Assembly (NCBI GenBank): GCA_902783775.1
Contig: CACZSI010000097.1
Location: 1 to 64,000 of the forward strand
DNA: 64,000 bases
From: an uncultured Lachnospiraceae bacterium
GTDB lineage: Bacteria; Bacillota; Clostridia; Lachnospirales; Lachnospiraceae
Direction: 5' to 3'
The notes under the pieces: generated by a model
The model's database searches: none
Told to the model about the DNA's origin: nothing
The model's input: the letters and a program-made list of their open reading frames with translations, nothing else
Part shown: in pieces, positions 52,416 to 61,971 of the stretch
How the letters are laid out: each line of letters begins with the position of its first letter
Numbering within the stretch: position 1 is the stretch's first letter
Position numbers and translations under genes: made by a program

Positions 52416-53864
52416 TTAAACAGTTCCGTGTTTCTTAGATGGTCTATCCTCTAATTTAGTGTAGAGCATCTCGAAAGCTGCGATAAGATATTTTCTAGTA
52501 TCTTCCGGATTAATTACAGAATCAACATATCCTCTAGCTGCTGCAGCTTCAATGCTGTTCTGGTTTTCATTGTACTCAGCTGTCTTTTCGGCAATTAAAT
52601 CTGCTGCATTATCAGCGCTCTCTAACTCGCTAGCGTAGATAATCTTAACTGCTAAGCCTGCCTCCATAATACCAATCTTAGCCTGAGGCCATGCATATAC
52701 AATATCAGCCCCTGTAGACTTACTATTCATAACAACTGATGAGCTTCCCATAGCATCCTTAACAATAAGGTTAACCTTAGGTACTGATGCATTAGAAAAA
52801 GCATATACTAACTTAGAATAATTCTTAACACCTAAAACTTCCTCATCCATTGATGTAGCAAATCCATCAACATTAGTTAATGTTAACACCGGAATGTTAA
52901 ATGAATCACAGAAGTCTACGAACTTAGCTGCTTTCTCACATCCCTTAGATGTCAGTTTATTTTCAAATGAAGCTACCTCATTAGCATCCTCATCATAAAT
53001 CTTAGTTCTGTTAGCCACAGCACCAACTGTAGCACCGTTTAACTTAATAAATGCAGTAACCATTTCAGGCGCATAGTCTTTCTTAGTTTCCATAATAAAT
53101 CCATTATCAGAAACTGATGCTAAAAGAATAGCTGTATCCTCTGCCATTGAGGTGGCATTAGCAATACCTCTGTTTAGATCATCTTCGCAATCTAAGAAAT
53201 CTGCATCCTCGTCATTGCATCCAGGTAATACTGAAAATAAATCTCTGATACCTGCATAAATTTCATCAGCATTTCCCTTAAATGAAACATTTCCTGTAAC
53301 TTCACTCTGGAATGCTGCACTCTTAGTCTCATCTGACTTGTTATCATCTATAGTATTTGGTGCATTTAAGAATAAAGATGCCTTATCAGCCTCCATAAAT
53401 ACGAAATCTGATAATCCGGCTACGATACTTAAACCGCCACCGCAATTTCCAAATACTGCTGTAATCATAGGAATAACTCCTGAAGCAACAGACTGCTTAG
53501 CATAAATTTTTCCAAATGCTCCTAATCCGTCCACTGACTCCTGAAGTCTTAATCCTGTACTATCTACAATACCAATAACAGGCGCTCCCATTTTAAGAGC
53601 TAGGTTATATAAATGTACAATCTTCTTAGCATGCATCTCACCTACTGATCCGCCTAAAACTTCCGGATCCTGGCTGTATACATAAACAAGGCTGTCATTT
53701 ATCAAACCATAACCTGTAACCACACCATCTGATGGAGTGTCCTTAGTTTTAATGTTAAAATCTGTAGTTCTGGCTTTAACACCTGCACCGATTTCAACAA
53801 AGCTGTTGTCGTCTAGAAGATTCTCAATCCTCTGTCTGGCAATAACTTGATTTGATGTGCCCAT
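52416..53864 (-). CDS. mmdA: Acyl-CoA carboxyltransferase (methylmalonyl-CoA decarboxylase alpha type)
   Basis: 482 residues. Crotonase-fold carboxyltransferase halves: N-terminal VVTGYGLINDSLVYVYSQD, GGSVGEMHAKKI, GIVDSTGLRLQESV and AVFGNCGGGLSIVAG; C-terminal GATVGAVANRTKI and AKIGIMEAGLAVKIIYA. Members move CO2 between biotin and an acyl-CoA (methylmalonyl-, propionyl- or glutaconyl-CoA). First gene of the operon; it carries no biotinyl domain. Its substrate is not decidable from sequence by eye. Confidence 0.88.
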   Translation of the reverse strand: MGTSNQVIARQRIENLLDDNSFVEIGAGVKARTTDFNIKTKDTPSDGVVTGYGLINDSLVYVYSQDPEVLGGSVGEMHAKKIVHLYNLALKMGAPVIGIVDSTGLRLQESVDGLGAFGKIYAKQSVASGVIPMITAVFGNCGGGLSIVAGLSDFVFMEADKASLFLNAPNTIDDNKSDETKSAAFQSEVTGNVSFKGNADEIYAGIRDLFSVLPGCNDEDADFLDCEDDLNRGIANATSMAEDTAILLASVSDNGFIMETKKDYAPEMVTAFIKLNGATVGAVANRTKIYDEDANEVASFENKLTSKGCEKAAKFVDFCDSFNIPVLTLTNVDGFATSMDEEVLGVKNYSKLVYAFSNASVPKVNLIVKDAMGSSSVVMNSKSTGADIVYAWPQAKIGIMEAGLAVKIIYASELESADNAADLIAEKTAEYNENQNSIEAAAARGYVDSVINPEDTRKYLIAAFEMLYTKLEDRPSKKHGTV

Positions 53865-53912
53865 AATAGTCCTCCAATTAATAATATATTTTTCAAGGCA
53901 TGCGCCTTTTCT

Positions 53913-53941
53913 AGCATAAAACTTTTAAATAAAAATATCAA
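53913..53941 (-). promoter_or_regulatory. Promoter of the mmdA-oadA operon
   Basis: Minus-strand TTGATA (53936-53941), 17-base spacer, TATGCT (53913-53918). A short AAGGC/GCCTT hairpin lies in the leader (53895-53908). Confidence 0.65.
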
Positions 53942-54003
53942 GCAATAAAAGCCTAATAAAATTTATTTTATTAATGAATAAAAATAATAAAATTAAGTTT
54001 AAA

Positions 54004-55890
54004 TTAAGCTGTTCTAATTCTCTTCTTTAACCACTCTGAATTAATTGGCTCAAAATCCTCATTTTCAAAGTAAACATTGTACCAAACTAAGAATGCATAG
54101 ACTGTCCAAATCTTTCTGCTATTGTCAGCCTTTCCATTTCTGTGGTCTATCATTAACTTTTCTAAGTACTCTGTGTCAAAATATTTTTCTGCCACATCAC
54201 TCTTTAGAGTAGCTAAAACTTTATCATAATACTTATCCTCTTTTAACCACACTCTAATAGGAACCGGGAATCCTAGTTTCTTTTTCTTAGCTGTTGCCTC
54301 AGGGATATGCTTTTTAGCTGCCATTCTAAAAGCTCTCTTAGTAGTATTCTTGTCACATCTGTATTCTATAGGCAATGTCTTAGCATATGAGAATACATTG
54401 ACATCTAAAAATGGAACTCTACTCTCTAGGCAGTGTGCCATACTCATTCTGTCAGCCTTTAGAAGAATATCTCCCTGTAGCCAGAAATTAGTATCAATAT
54501 ACTGCATCTTAGCAATATCATTTAATCCTTCGACCTTCTGATATGTAGTAGATACAATATCCATTGGGCTTTCCTTACTTACAGGATTCTTTAATAGCTT
54601 ACTTCTTTCCTTCATTGAAAACATATTGGCATTTCCAATAAATCTTTCTTCCACTGACTTAGAGCCTCTGATAAGGAAATCTCTTCCCTTAATATCAGGC
54701 ATATGACTGGCAATCGCGCCAATTCCTTTTCTTAAGAACTTAGGAAGCTTCTGATACTTAGCCAATGAATATGGCTCGTGGTAAATATTATATCCACCAA
54801 AGAATTCGTCTGCTCCCTCCCCTGATAAAACTACTTTTATCTGATTAGCTGCTAATTCATCCACATAGTAAAGAGCTATACATGATGGATCAGCTAATGG
54901 TTCATCCATATAATACATTACAGTAGGTATTGAATCAAAATACTCATCTGAATCAATTGTCTTACTAAAGTTTTTCTTACCCTCTAGAGCTTCAACTAAC
55001 CCTTCAGCATATCTGATTTCATTGTATTTACTCTGCTTATCTAAAAAGCCTACTGTAAAAGTCTTCTCTCCAGGAAATTCTGATACAACATAACTGCTGT
55101 CAACTCCTGAAGATAACAATGACCCTACCTCCACATCAGCTATCATATGTGCATTAACTGTCTCTGTAACCACATCTTCGATTTCTGAAACTGTCTGGTC
55201 TAAATTGGCACTCTCTTTAGGATAGTGCATTGGATCAAAGTATCTGTCTATTGTAAGCATACCTTCTTCTAATTCCATAAAATGACCTGCCGGCAATCTA
55301 TAAATCCCTTTAAAGAATGTCTCCGGCAATACAGAATACTGGAAACTTAAGTATTGCTCCATAGCCTCCACATTTAATTCCTTCTTATATTCAGGATAGT
55401 TTAGAATTACCTTTGGTTCAGATGCGAAAACTAATACATTGTTAATTTGAGCATAATAAAACGGCTTGATTCCAAAGTGATCTCTAGCGCCGAAAGCCTT
55501 CTTATTTTTTGAGTCCCAAATAACAAAAGCAAACATTCCTCTTAACTTACTTAGCATATCTCTTCCATATTCTTCGTAAGCGTGAATTAAAACTTCTGTG
55601 TCACATTCAGTGGCAAACTCATGTCCTTTATCTATCAAATCTTTTCTTAAATCTAAATGATTATAAATCTCGCCATTGAATACGATAGCTAACTCACCAG
55701 TCTCATTGTACATAGGCTGAGCGCCGTGATTTAGATCAATGATACTTAATCTTCTGTGTCCAATGGCAGCATCGCTATCCACATACATTCCCTCATCGTC
55801 AGGACCTCTGTGGGCCATCTTATCCATCATAGATTTAAGAATTTCTCTGCTGTTATCTACCTTTCCAATAAATCCGCAAATACCACACAT
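54004..55890 (-). CDS. asnB: Asparagine synthase (glutamine-hydrolysing)
   Basis: 628 residues. The N-terminal glutaminase domain starts MCGICGFIG with nucleophile Cys2, followed by HRRLSIIDLNHGAQPM. The synthetase domain has the pyrophosphate motif LSSGVDSSYV (most enzymes read SGG) and SGEGADEFFGGY. Makes asparagine from aspartate, glutamine and ATP, or may amidate a cell-wall intermediate, as some Gram-positive AsnB homologues do. Lies directly after murE. A promoter is at 55917-55945. Confidence 0.93.
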   Translation of the reverse strand: MCGICGFIGKVDNSREILKSMMDKMAHRGPDDEGMYVDSDAAIGHRRLSIIDLNHGAQPMYNETGELAIVFNGEIYNHLDLRKDLIDKGHEFATECDTEVLIHAYEEYGRDMLSKLRGMFAFVIWDSKNKKAFGARDHFGIKPFYYAQINNVLVFASEPKVILNYPEYKKELNVEAMEQYLSFQYSVLPETFFKGIYRLPAGHFMELEEGMLTIDRYFDPMHYPKESANLDQTVSEIEDVVTETVNAHMIADVEVGSLLSSGVDSSYVVSEFPGEKTFTVGFLDKQSKYNEIRYAEGLVEALEGKKNFSKTIDSDEYFDSIPTVMYYMDEPLADPSCIALYYVDELAANQIKVVLSGEGADEFFGGYNIYHEPYSLAKYQKLPKFLRKGIGAIASHMPDIKGRDFLIRGSKSVEERFIGNANMFSMKERSKLLKNPVSKESPMDIVSTTYQKVEGLNDIAKMQYIDTNFWLQGDILLKADRMSMAHCLESRVPFLDVNVFSYAKTLPIEYRCDKNTTKRAFRMAAKKHIPEATAKKKKLGFPVPIRVWLKEDKYYDKVLATLKSDVAEKYFDTEYLEKLMIDHRNGKADNSRKIWTVYAFLVWYNVYFENEDFEPINSEWLKKRIRTA

Positions 55891-55916
55891 ACCTTTTTCT
55901 CCTTTTCTTTATCATA

Positions 55917-55945
55917 ATTATCGATTCATTAATGGGGGCAATCAA
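55917..55945 (-). promoter_or_regulatory. Promoter of asnB
   Basis: Minus-strand TTGATT (55940-55945), 17-base spacer, GATAAT (55917-55922). The -35 box falls just past the murE stop. Confidence 0.55.
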
Positions 55946-55948
55946 TAA

Positions 55949-57427
55949 TTATAAGATTTCTTTAATTTCGTCCTCACTAATTATATCCTTTATAAGATCT
56001 CTCTCATCCATAGGATATTTAACACCTTCTATTTCCTGATAATCTTCATGGCCTTTTCCGGCTAAAACTATTACATCGCCATCCTGTGAATTTTTAATGG
56101 CATATCTAATAGCTTCCTTTCTATCTAAAATATCAATATATTTTCCAGGCCCCTTCTTAATTCCTGTAATAATATCATTTAAGATGTCTTCAGGTTTCTC
56201 AAATCTAGGATTATCAGATGTCACAATGGTAAAGTCAGCCATGTTTGATGCCACCTCTCCCATCTCAAATCTTCTGTCCTTAGAGCGGTTTCCACCGCAT
56301 CCAAACAATACTACCAGTCTCTTAGGATTGTATTCTCTTAAACAATCCAGTAGACTCTCTAAGCTCATTGCATTATGAGCATAATCTATCATTAATGTAA
56401 AGCGGTCAGATATCTTAACCATTTCAACTCTACCTTTAACGCTAATATCAAGTAACGCCTTCTCAATTTTCTCCTTGTCAGTTGTAAAATGAGAACAGAT
56501 AGCAATAGCACACAATGAATTATATACATTAAACTTACCGGGAACATTTATCTCCACAGGGAAGTTTAATTTTCCTGATAAATCATAAGATATTCCTAAC
56601 TTACCAGGCTTAGTAAATAATTTAATATTTGATGCGCTAAAGTCATATTCCTCTTTCATTCCGAAAGTTTCAATCTCACAGGTATGCCCCTTTAATACAT
56701 CCTCAATAAAGTCAGCATCCATATTTACGATGCCCTGCTTACACTGCTTTAGGAGCTTAGCTTTAGCATTTTTATAATCATCAAAATCTTCATGCTCATT
56801 AGGGCCGATATGATCCGGCTCTAAGTTTGTGAAAATTCCATAGTCAAACTCGATGCCCTCCACTCTGTGATATTTAAGCGCCTGTGAGGAAACCTCCATA
56901 ACCACACACTTAATTCCATTATCAAGCATCTTTCTAAATAATCTGTGAACATCAAAAGATTCCGGTGTTGTATTTTTAGATGGAATCTTTTCATCACCTA
57001 TAATTGTCTCTATTGTTCCAATTAAACCTGTCTTAATTCCAACACTCTCTAAGACAGATCTAACCATATATGCTGTAGTTGTCTTTCCTTTAGTACCTGT
57101 AATACCAATAGTAGTTATCTCATCGGCAGGATTATTAAAGAAAGCTGCTGCCATATAAGCTAGCGCCACCCTGGTATCATCCACCTTTATAACAGTAAGA
57201 TTTTCATTATAGTCTTTAACATCATCCATTACTATAACAGCAATAGCACCCTTATCGCTTACATCACCGATAAAGTTATGCCCATCAAAGCCGGCACCCT
57301 TTATGCAGACAAAAACGTCTCTGCTAGAAACTTTTCTAGAATCATTCTGTAAGTTATTAACCTCAATATCATCACTACCGTTAATCACTTCATAAGATAA
57401 CTTCTTTAATAAATCTTTTAAGAGCAT
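55949..57427 (-). CDS. murE: UDP-N-acetylmuramoyl-L-alanyl-D-glutamate--2,6-diaminopimelate ligase
   Basis: 492 residues from the ATG at 57425-57427, with GGAG 6 bases upstream; a TTG codon inside this ribosome-binding site is an unlikely start. ATP motif GTKGKTTTAYMV near residue 111; substrate motif DNPRFEKP in the C-terminal domain, the form specific for meso-diaminopimelate rather than lysine. Adds meso-DAP to the muramyl dipeptide. dapF, which makes meso-DAP, lies 21 bases upstream. Confidence 0.96.
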   Translation of the reverse strand: MLLKDLLKKLSYEVINGSDDIEVNNLQNDSRKVSSRDVFVCIKGAGFDGHNFIGDVSDKGAIAVIVMDDVKDYNENLTVIKVDDTRVALAYMAAAFFNNPADEITTIGITGTKGKTTTAYMVRSVLESVGIKTGLIGTIETIIGDEKIPSKNTTPESFDVHRLFRKMLDNGIKCVVMEVSSQALKYHRVEGIEFDYGIFTNLEPDHIGPNEHEDFDDYKNAKAKLLKQCKQGIVNMDADFIEDVLKGHTCEIETFGMKEEYDFSASNIKLFTKPGKLGISYDLSGKLNFPVEINVPGKFNVYNSLCAIAICSHFTTDKEKIEKALLDISVKGRVEMVKISDRFTLMIDYAHNAMSLESLLDCLREYNPKRLVVLFGCGGNRSKDRRFEMGEVASNMADFTIVTSDNPRFEKPEDILNDIITGIKKGPGKYIDILDRKEAIRYAIKNSQDGDVIVLAGKGHEDYQEIEGVKYPMDERDLIKDIISEDEIKEIL

Positions 57428-57448
57428 ATTTTTCTCCAATCCAATTAA

Positions 57449-58282
57449 TTATAGTTCAATCTCACCCTCGAATACTGTTGTGGCAGGGCCTGTCATGTAA
57501 ACTACATTTTCGTCTCTGTCATATTCAATAGTAAGTTTCCCACCTAATAATTCTACAGTTAGTTTATCCTTAGTGTAACCATTTAAGATACATGCCATAC
57601 CTACCGCACATGCACCTGTTCCACAGGCTAGAGTTTCTCCTGAACCTCTCTCCCAAACTCGCATTTTAACATACTCATCATTTATAATTTGAACAAACTC
57701 AGTGTTAACTCTCTCAGGGAAAATTTCATTAAACTCAAACTTAGGACCAATTTTTTCAATCTCGATAGCATCTGTATCCTCTACAAATGTAACTGCATGA
57801 GGATTTCCCATTGAAACACATGTTAATCTGTATTCCTTGCCGTCCACCATAACAGGCTCATCAATCATCTCATCCTTATCGCAAATTACAGGAAGTGATT
57901 TAACATCTAAATTAGGACTTCCCATATTAACCTTAGCACTAACAACTAAATCATTTTCAGTATTTACAATAATCTTCTTAATACCTGCATTTGATTCAAT
58001 ATTAATTTCTTTTTTATCTACAATCTTTTTATCGTATACAAACTTAGCTACGCATCTGATTCCATTTCCACACATCTGTGCCTCTGAACCATCTGCATTG
58101 AAGATTCTCATTTTACAATCTGCAATATCTGATTTATCTACAGTTATCAGTCCATCTGAACCGATACCGAAATGTCTGTCACTTACCTTTATTGAAGCCT
58201 TTGGTAGGTCATCAATCTTTTCTTCCATTAAATTAACATAAACATAGTCATTGCCACATCCGTGCATTTTAGTAAATTTCAT
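57449..58282 (-). CDS. dapF: Diaminopimelate epimerase
   Basis: 277 residues. Active-site cysteines in CGNGIRCVAKF and GETLACGTGACAV, with HGCGNDYVYV at the start. Converts LL-DAP to meso-DAP for MurE and lysine synthesis. GGAGATAAT leads the start. It lies between scpB (22 bases up) and murE. Confidence 0.96.
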   Translation of the reverse strand: MKFTKMHGCGNDYVYVNLMEEKIDDLPKASIKVSDRHFGIGSDGLITVDKSDIADCKMRIFNADGSEAQMCGNGIRCVAKFVYDKKIVDKKEINIESNAGIKKIIVNTENDLVVSAKVNMGSPNLDVKSLPVICDKDEMIDEPVMVDGKEYRLTCVSMGNPHAVTFVEDTDAIEIEKIGPKFEFNEIFPERVNTEFVQIINDEYVKMRVWERGSGETLACGTGACAVGMACILNGYTKDKLTVELLGGKLTIEYDRDENVVYMTGPATTVFEGEIEL

Positions 58283-58304
58283 ATTATCTCCTATCTTCTA
58301 TACA

Positions 58305-58874
58305 TTAATCATTTGATTTTAGAGTTACTTCTTCCTCTGCCTCATTCTTAAATTCGTCAATCATTTCCTGATTGATAATTGGTAGGCTGTCGGCATTGTC
58401 AACGCCGAATCTTCTTAAAAATTCCTCAGTTGTACCAAACAAAATCGGTCTACCAGGTGTATCTAATCTTCCCACCTCACAAACCAATTGATACTCTACT
58501 AATTTATTTACAGCAAAATCAGATTTAACACCTCTAATCTGCTCGATCTCAGTTTTAGTAACCGGCTGCTTATATGCAATAATAGATAAAGTCTCCATCA
58601 TAACATCTGTGATAACCTGTCTTTTAGGTTGCTTAGCAATCTTAATTAGCGCCTCATACATTTCCGGCTTAGTGCACATCTGATATGAACCATCTAACTC
58701 GATTATCTTAATGCCTCTATTATCATTCTCTAATTCTTTCTGCATTGCCTTTACAGCTTTTCTAATATCCTTTGTAGGTACCTCAAGGGCTTTTGCTATC
58801 TTAGTTGCCTCCACAGATTCACCCATTGTAAATAATATTGCCTCTATGGATGCCTTTAATGTATTCTCTTCCAT
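58305..58874 (-). CDS. scpB: Segregation and condensation protein ScpB
   Basis: 189 residues with two winged-helix domains (ASIEAILFTMGESVEATKIA and ETLSIIAYKQPVTKTEIEQIRG). Binds the ScpA kleisin of the SMC complex. Starts 2 bases after scpA. AAAGGA precedes the start. Confidence 0.95.
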   Translation of the reverse strand: MEENTLKASIEAILFTMGESVEATKIAKALEVPTKDIRKAVKAMQKELENDNRGIKIIELDGSYQMCTKPEMYEALIKIAKQPKRQVITDVMMETLSIIAYKQPVTKTEIEQIRGVKSDFAVNKLVEYQLVCEVGRLDTPGRPILFGTTEEFLRRFGVDNADSLPIINQEMIDEFKNEAEEEVTLKSND

Positions 58875-58876
58875 AT

Positions 58877-59620
58877 TTATCCTTTCGCCTCAATAATAAT
58901 ATCGTCGAATGTATTTTTCTGAATTACAGTAATCTGTCCCATCTTTATAAGTTCTAACACTGCTAGGAAAGAGACAATTACATTCATCTTACCTTCCTGC
59001 TTTTCTAGAAGTTTCTTAAAACTACACTTCTTCTGTTTCTTAATAGCATGGGTAACAAATTCAATTTTATCAGGAAGGCTTACTTCCTCCATCTCGATTT
59101 TTCCAAACTTACTTCTCATTGGGTCAATCTTATCTTCCTGACGTCTTAGAACCATTTGGAAAATATCATTAAGTTTAGAGAAATCCACTCCGGATAACAA
59201 TTCATCTAAATTAACCGGTGGCTCATATTTTAAGACTTCCTTAGGAATATCTGCAGCCCTATATAATGACTTTCCTGCATAAACCTGCATATCTCTAAGC
59301 TCTATGGCGGCATACTTATATTTCTTATATTCTATAAGTCTCTCCACCAACTCTGCTCTAGGGTCAATATCCTCACCGTTTTCATCCTTCTCCTTAGGCA
59401 ATAGCATACGACTTTTAATATCAATTAAAGTGGCTGCCATAACTAAAAATTCGCTGGCCATATCCAAGTCTTCTTTTGGCATATTATTTACATACTCTAA
59501 GTATTGATCTGTAATCTCAACTATAGGAATGTCATAAATATCCACTTTATTTTTTTCTATAAGATGCAATAGAAGATCTAGCGGACCTTCAAATGCCTCT
59601 AATTTAAACTCTAAATTCAT
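58877..59620 (-). CDS. scpA: Segregation and condensation protein ScpA
   Basis: 247 residues. Kleisin with N-terminal FEGPLDLLLHLIEKNKVDIYDIPI and C-terminal winged helix. Bridges the two SMC heads (smc at 30114-33680). GGGAG lies before the start. Followed by scpB, dapF, murE in one direction. Confidence 0.95.
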   Translation of the reverse strand: MNLEFKLEAFEGPLDLLLHLIEKNKVDIYDIPIVEITDQYLEYVNNMPKEDLDMASEFLVMAATLIDIKSRMLLPKEKDENGEDIDPRAELVERLIEYKKYKYAAIELRDMQVYAGKSLYRAADIPKEVLKYEPPVNLDELLSGVDFSKLNDIFQMVLRRQEDKIDPMRSKFGKIEMEEVSLPDKIEFVTHAIKKQKKCSFKKLLEKQEGKMNVIVSFLAVLELIKMGQITVIQKNTFDDIIIEAKG

Positions 59621-59655
59621 TTCTTACTCCCAAAAGAATAATTTTCCAAAAGTAA

Positions 59656-59684
59656 ATTTTATCAAAAAAACTATTTTATTTCTA
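59656..59684 (-). promoter_or_regulatory. Possible promoter of scpA-scpB-dapF-murE
   Basis: Minus-strand TAGAAA (59679-59684), 17-base spacer, TAAAAT (59656-59661) with an upstream TGA (extended -10). Sits between the ltaS-like stop and scpA. Confidence 0.4.
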
Positions 59685-59696
59685 CCTAATAAAGGC

Positions 59697-61817
59697 TTAT
59701 TTATTTTTTGATTTAGATTTCTTTTTCTTAGCCTTCTTAGACTTTGTACTATCTTTTTTATAGTCCTTATCCTCGCTTTGATATACGAAAACATCTGTCT
59801 CATCAATCAATGATCCCTCAGCATCAATCTGGCCAATCTTAACCACATCATTTTCCTTTAACTCAGGGCACTTAGCAATTAATGTATTAGAGTCTAAGTA
59901 CTCAGTCTCCATCTTGTTTTCTTCCACATAGACATTGCTGGCTCTGGTAAAGTTTTTACCATAAACCATAACATTGCCGTCATCGTCATTAAGTGGAGAA
60001 ACAGATTTTATAATAATATCCTTAATACCCAACTTAACCTCTGTAGGCTTATAAGGATTAGCACCTAATTTAGCTAATCTGTCGCCGTATAACATATCAT
60101 ACTCTAAAGTATGTAATCCATCTAAATATTTTTCGTTTAGGCGAACCTTATCATTTAAATGTTTCTGATTATATGAATTGATATCTCCTGAGTCCATTCC
60201 TAACTCTTTTAGAATCTTAGCCTCTAACTGGAATGCCTCAATTTCTCCACCCTTATATTGGTTCTTAAAGTTAGACCAAATAAAATATGGAGTCTGATAT
60301 ACATTTTTATTCTTTAAATCCTCAGACTTAATTCCCAAACTAGGAATATGATCTCCGTAAAATACTATAACTGTATCTTCCTTAACCTTCTTTACTGCCT
60401 TAATTAGTTTCTTAACAAAGCTGTCCATCTCGTTAGTTTGGCTGGCATAGTATTCAATCTGGTTAAGTTTATCTTCCTCGTCATACTCTTCGTTTACTGC
60501 CTTAACCTTTATTGGATATTCCTCATCTAACTCTGTAGGATAGCTGCCATGTCCCTGTACAGAAATAGCATAGACGAAATCCTGATTCTTAGTAGACTTC
60601 ATTGAATCTATAATATATTTAACTAAATACTTATCTTTAAGCCAGCCCACCTTATTAGTCTCTGTGGCATCCATATATTCTGAGCTGGTAAATGTGTTAT
60701 ATCCTAAATTACAGAACACTTTATTTCTTCCATAGAAAGTAGCTGTATTATTGTGAACTGCATGAGATGTATATCCGTAATCCTTTAAGTTATAACAAAT
60801 ACTCTCACATGAATTCTTAGTTAATACAGTCTTAAATGGATATTCTCCCGGTCCGAAATCTTCAAGGTTCATACCTGTCATAATCTCAAACTCTGTATTT
60901 ACAGTTCCCGCTCCCACTACCGGCACATTTAAATAACCTGATGGATATTTTTTCATATACTTAGTGTAATTAGGTGTAGGATCTGATGATAGTTCCACAG
61001 TCTTTAACTCTTTTAGGTCAAAGAATGACTCTAATTGAACAAAAATAATATTAGGCTTTTTCTTAACTTTCTTAGCCTCACCTCTATTATCAGTAATATC
61101 CTTAATGGTTTTATCTGAATAATCACTTGGCTTCTTAACTCCGGTATTTACAATACTATTAGTAAAGCAATAAACAAAGCCATAATCCTCATACGCATTT
61201 CTAAGATTTCCAAACTGCTTAGGAATTAATTTAGAACCAATGGCTAAGTTAATCATTCCGGCATAGAAAATAACTATAAAGAATATTCCAAGTCCTGATT
61301 TAATATAGTTAACCTTTTCTCTCTTTTTAGGCGCTTTAACATAAAAATAGATAAGAGCTGCAATAATTAAAATTATTCCTAATACAGTTAATGCAATATG
61401 CCATACCTTAAAATACTTTTTAATCATTGGAATAGCATTATCAATCAACAGAAAATCCACTCCTGTAAAAGGTGTAACTCTATTAGATATTAAAATTTTA
61501 TCAATAACGCCTAATATAAACCATATTGTGGACAATAACGCCACGAAAAACATCCTGTTTTTAACAAAAAAGCAAAGGCTTAGTGTAATCAGGATAATAA
61601 CTACATTACATAAAAAAACATAAGGATTAGCAATAAGCATGTATATGCCTTTTATTAAGCTTCCCCTTATAATACATTCAATCAGGAAATTTAGCGCAAA
61701 AGATATTATAAAGATAGTAAAGAATATATGTTCCTGAAAAGCCTCAGTGATTTTATTCTTCATCCAATGCACATTGTCATTTATTCCTTTTTTTATTTCA
61801 TCTATATAATAATTCAT
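59697..61817 (-). CDS. LTA-synthase-family membrane sulfatase with C-terminal TIG-like domain
   Basis: 706 residues. About five N-terminal membrane helices (to about 210), then an extracellular sulfatase fold: IFVQLESFFD (metal Glu), the catalytic-Thr region VGAGTVNTEFEIMTG near 305, HNNTATFYGRN and FYGDHIPSLG. It should transfer glycerol-phosphate or a similar polyol phosphate onto an outer lipid or polymer. Beyond the usual end, residues 600-690 form an IPT/TIG-like domain and a Lys/Ser tail follows. GGTGGAGG precedes the start. Confidence 0.85.
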   Translation of the reverse strand: MNYYIDEIKKGINDNVHWMKNKITEAFQEHIFFTIFIISFALNFLIECIIRGSLIKGIYMLIANPYVFLCNVVIILITLSLCFFVKNRMFFVALLSTIWFILGVIDKILISNRVTPFTGVDFLLIDNAIPMIKKYFKVWHIALTVLGIILIIAALIYFYVKAPKKREKVNYIKSGLGIFFIVIFYAGMINLAIGSKLIPKQFGNLRNAYEDYGFVYCFTNSIVNTGVKKPSDYSDKTIKDITDNRGEAKKVKKKPNIIFVQLESFFDLKELKTVELSSDPTPNYTKYMKKYPSGYLNVPVVGAGTVNTEFEIMTGMNLEDFGPGEYPFKTVLTKNSCESICYNLKDYGYTSHAVHNNTATFYGRNKVFCNLGYNTFTSSEYMDATETNKVGWLKDKYLVKYIIDSMKSTKNQDFVYAISVQGHGSYPTELDEEYPIKVKAVNEEYDEEDKLNQIEYYASQTNEMDSFVKKLIKAVKKVKEDTVIVFYGDHIPSLGIKSEDLKNKNVYQTPYFIWSNFKNQYKGGEIEAFQLEAKILKELGMDSGDINSYNQKHLNDKVRLNEKYLDGLHTLEYDMLYGDRLAKLGANPYKPTEVKLGIKDIIIKSVSPLNDDDGNVMVYGKNFTRASNVYVEENKMETEYLDSNTLIAKCPELKENDVVKIGQIDAEGSLIDETDVFVYQSEDKDYKKDSTKSKKAKKKKSKSKNK

Positions 61818-61874
61818 GATTCCTCCACCGAAAATCCGTATTTTTTCTAAAATATATTTTCCCCCTAAATAATC

Positions 61875-61903
61875 ATTATATTACATAATAATATTTTTTT
61901 CAC
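61875..61903 (-). promoter_or_regulatory. Possible promoter of the LTA-synthase-like gene
   Basis: Minus-strand GTGAAA (61898-61903), 17-base spacer, TATAAT (61875-61880). Weak -35, perfect -10. Confidence 0.45.
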
Positions 61904-61920
61904 TAATTAATTCTACCATA

Positions 61921-61948
61921 TTGATTTAATGCTTTAAAGTGTTATAAT
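61921..61948 (+). promoter_or_regulatory. Promoter of the DAHP synthase gene
   Basis: TTGATT (61921-61926), 16-base spacer, TATAAT (61943-61948), close upstream of a GGAGGTG ribosome-binding site. Confidence 0.75.
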
Positions 61949-61971
61949 ACTAAATATTGGAGGTGTATATT

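Noticed and set aside
54004..55890. Asparagine synthase lacking the SGG loop motif as a sign of inactivation
   Set aside because: LSSGVDSS keeps the Ser, Gly and Asp that bind pyrophosphate, and I recall this variant in other Firmicutes AsnB proteins; no other loss is seen.
57428..57439. TTG start for murE four codons upstream
   Set aside because: That TTG lies within the GGAG ribosome-binding site of the ATG at 57427. The same reasoning rejected upstream TTG starts for aroF and the biotin carrier.
59624..59806. Small minus-strand frame overlapping the LTA-synthase-like end
   Set aside because: It is an out-of-frame reading of the basic C-terminal tail and intergenic AT-rich sequence, with no ribosome-binding site.
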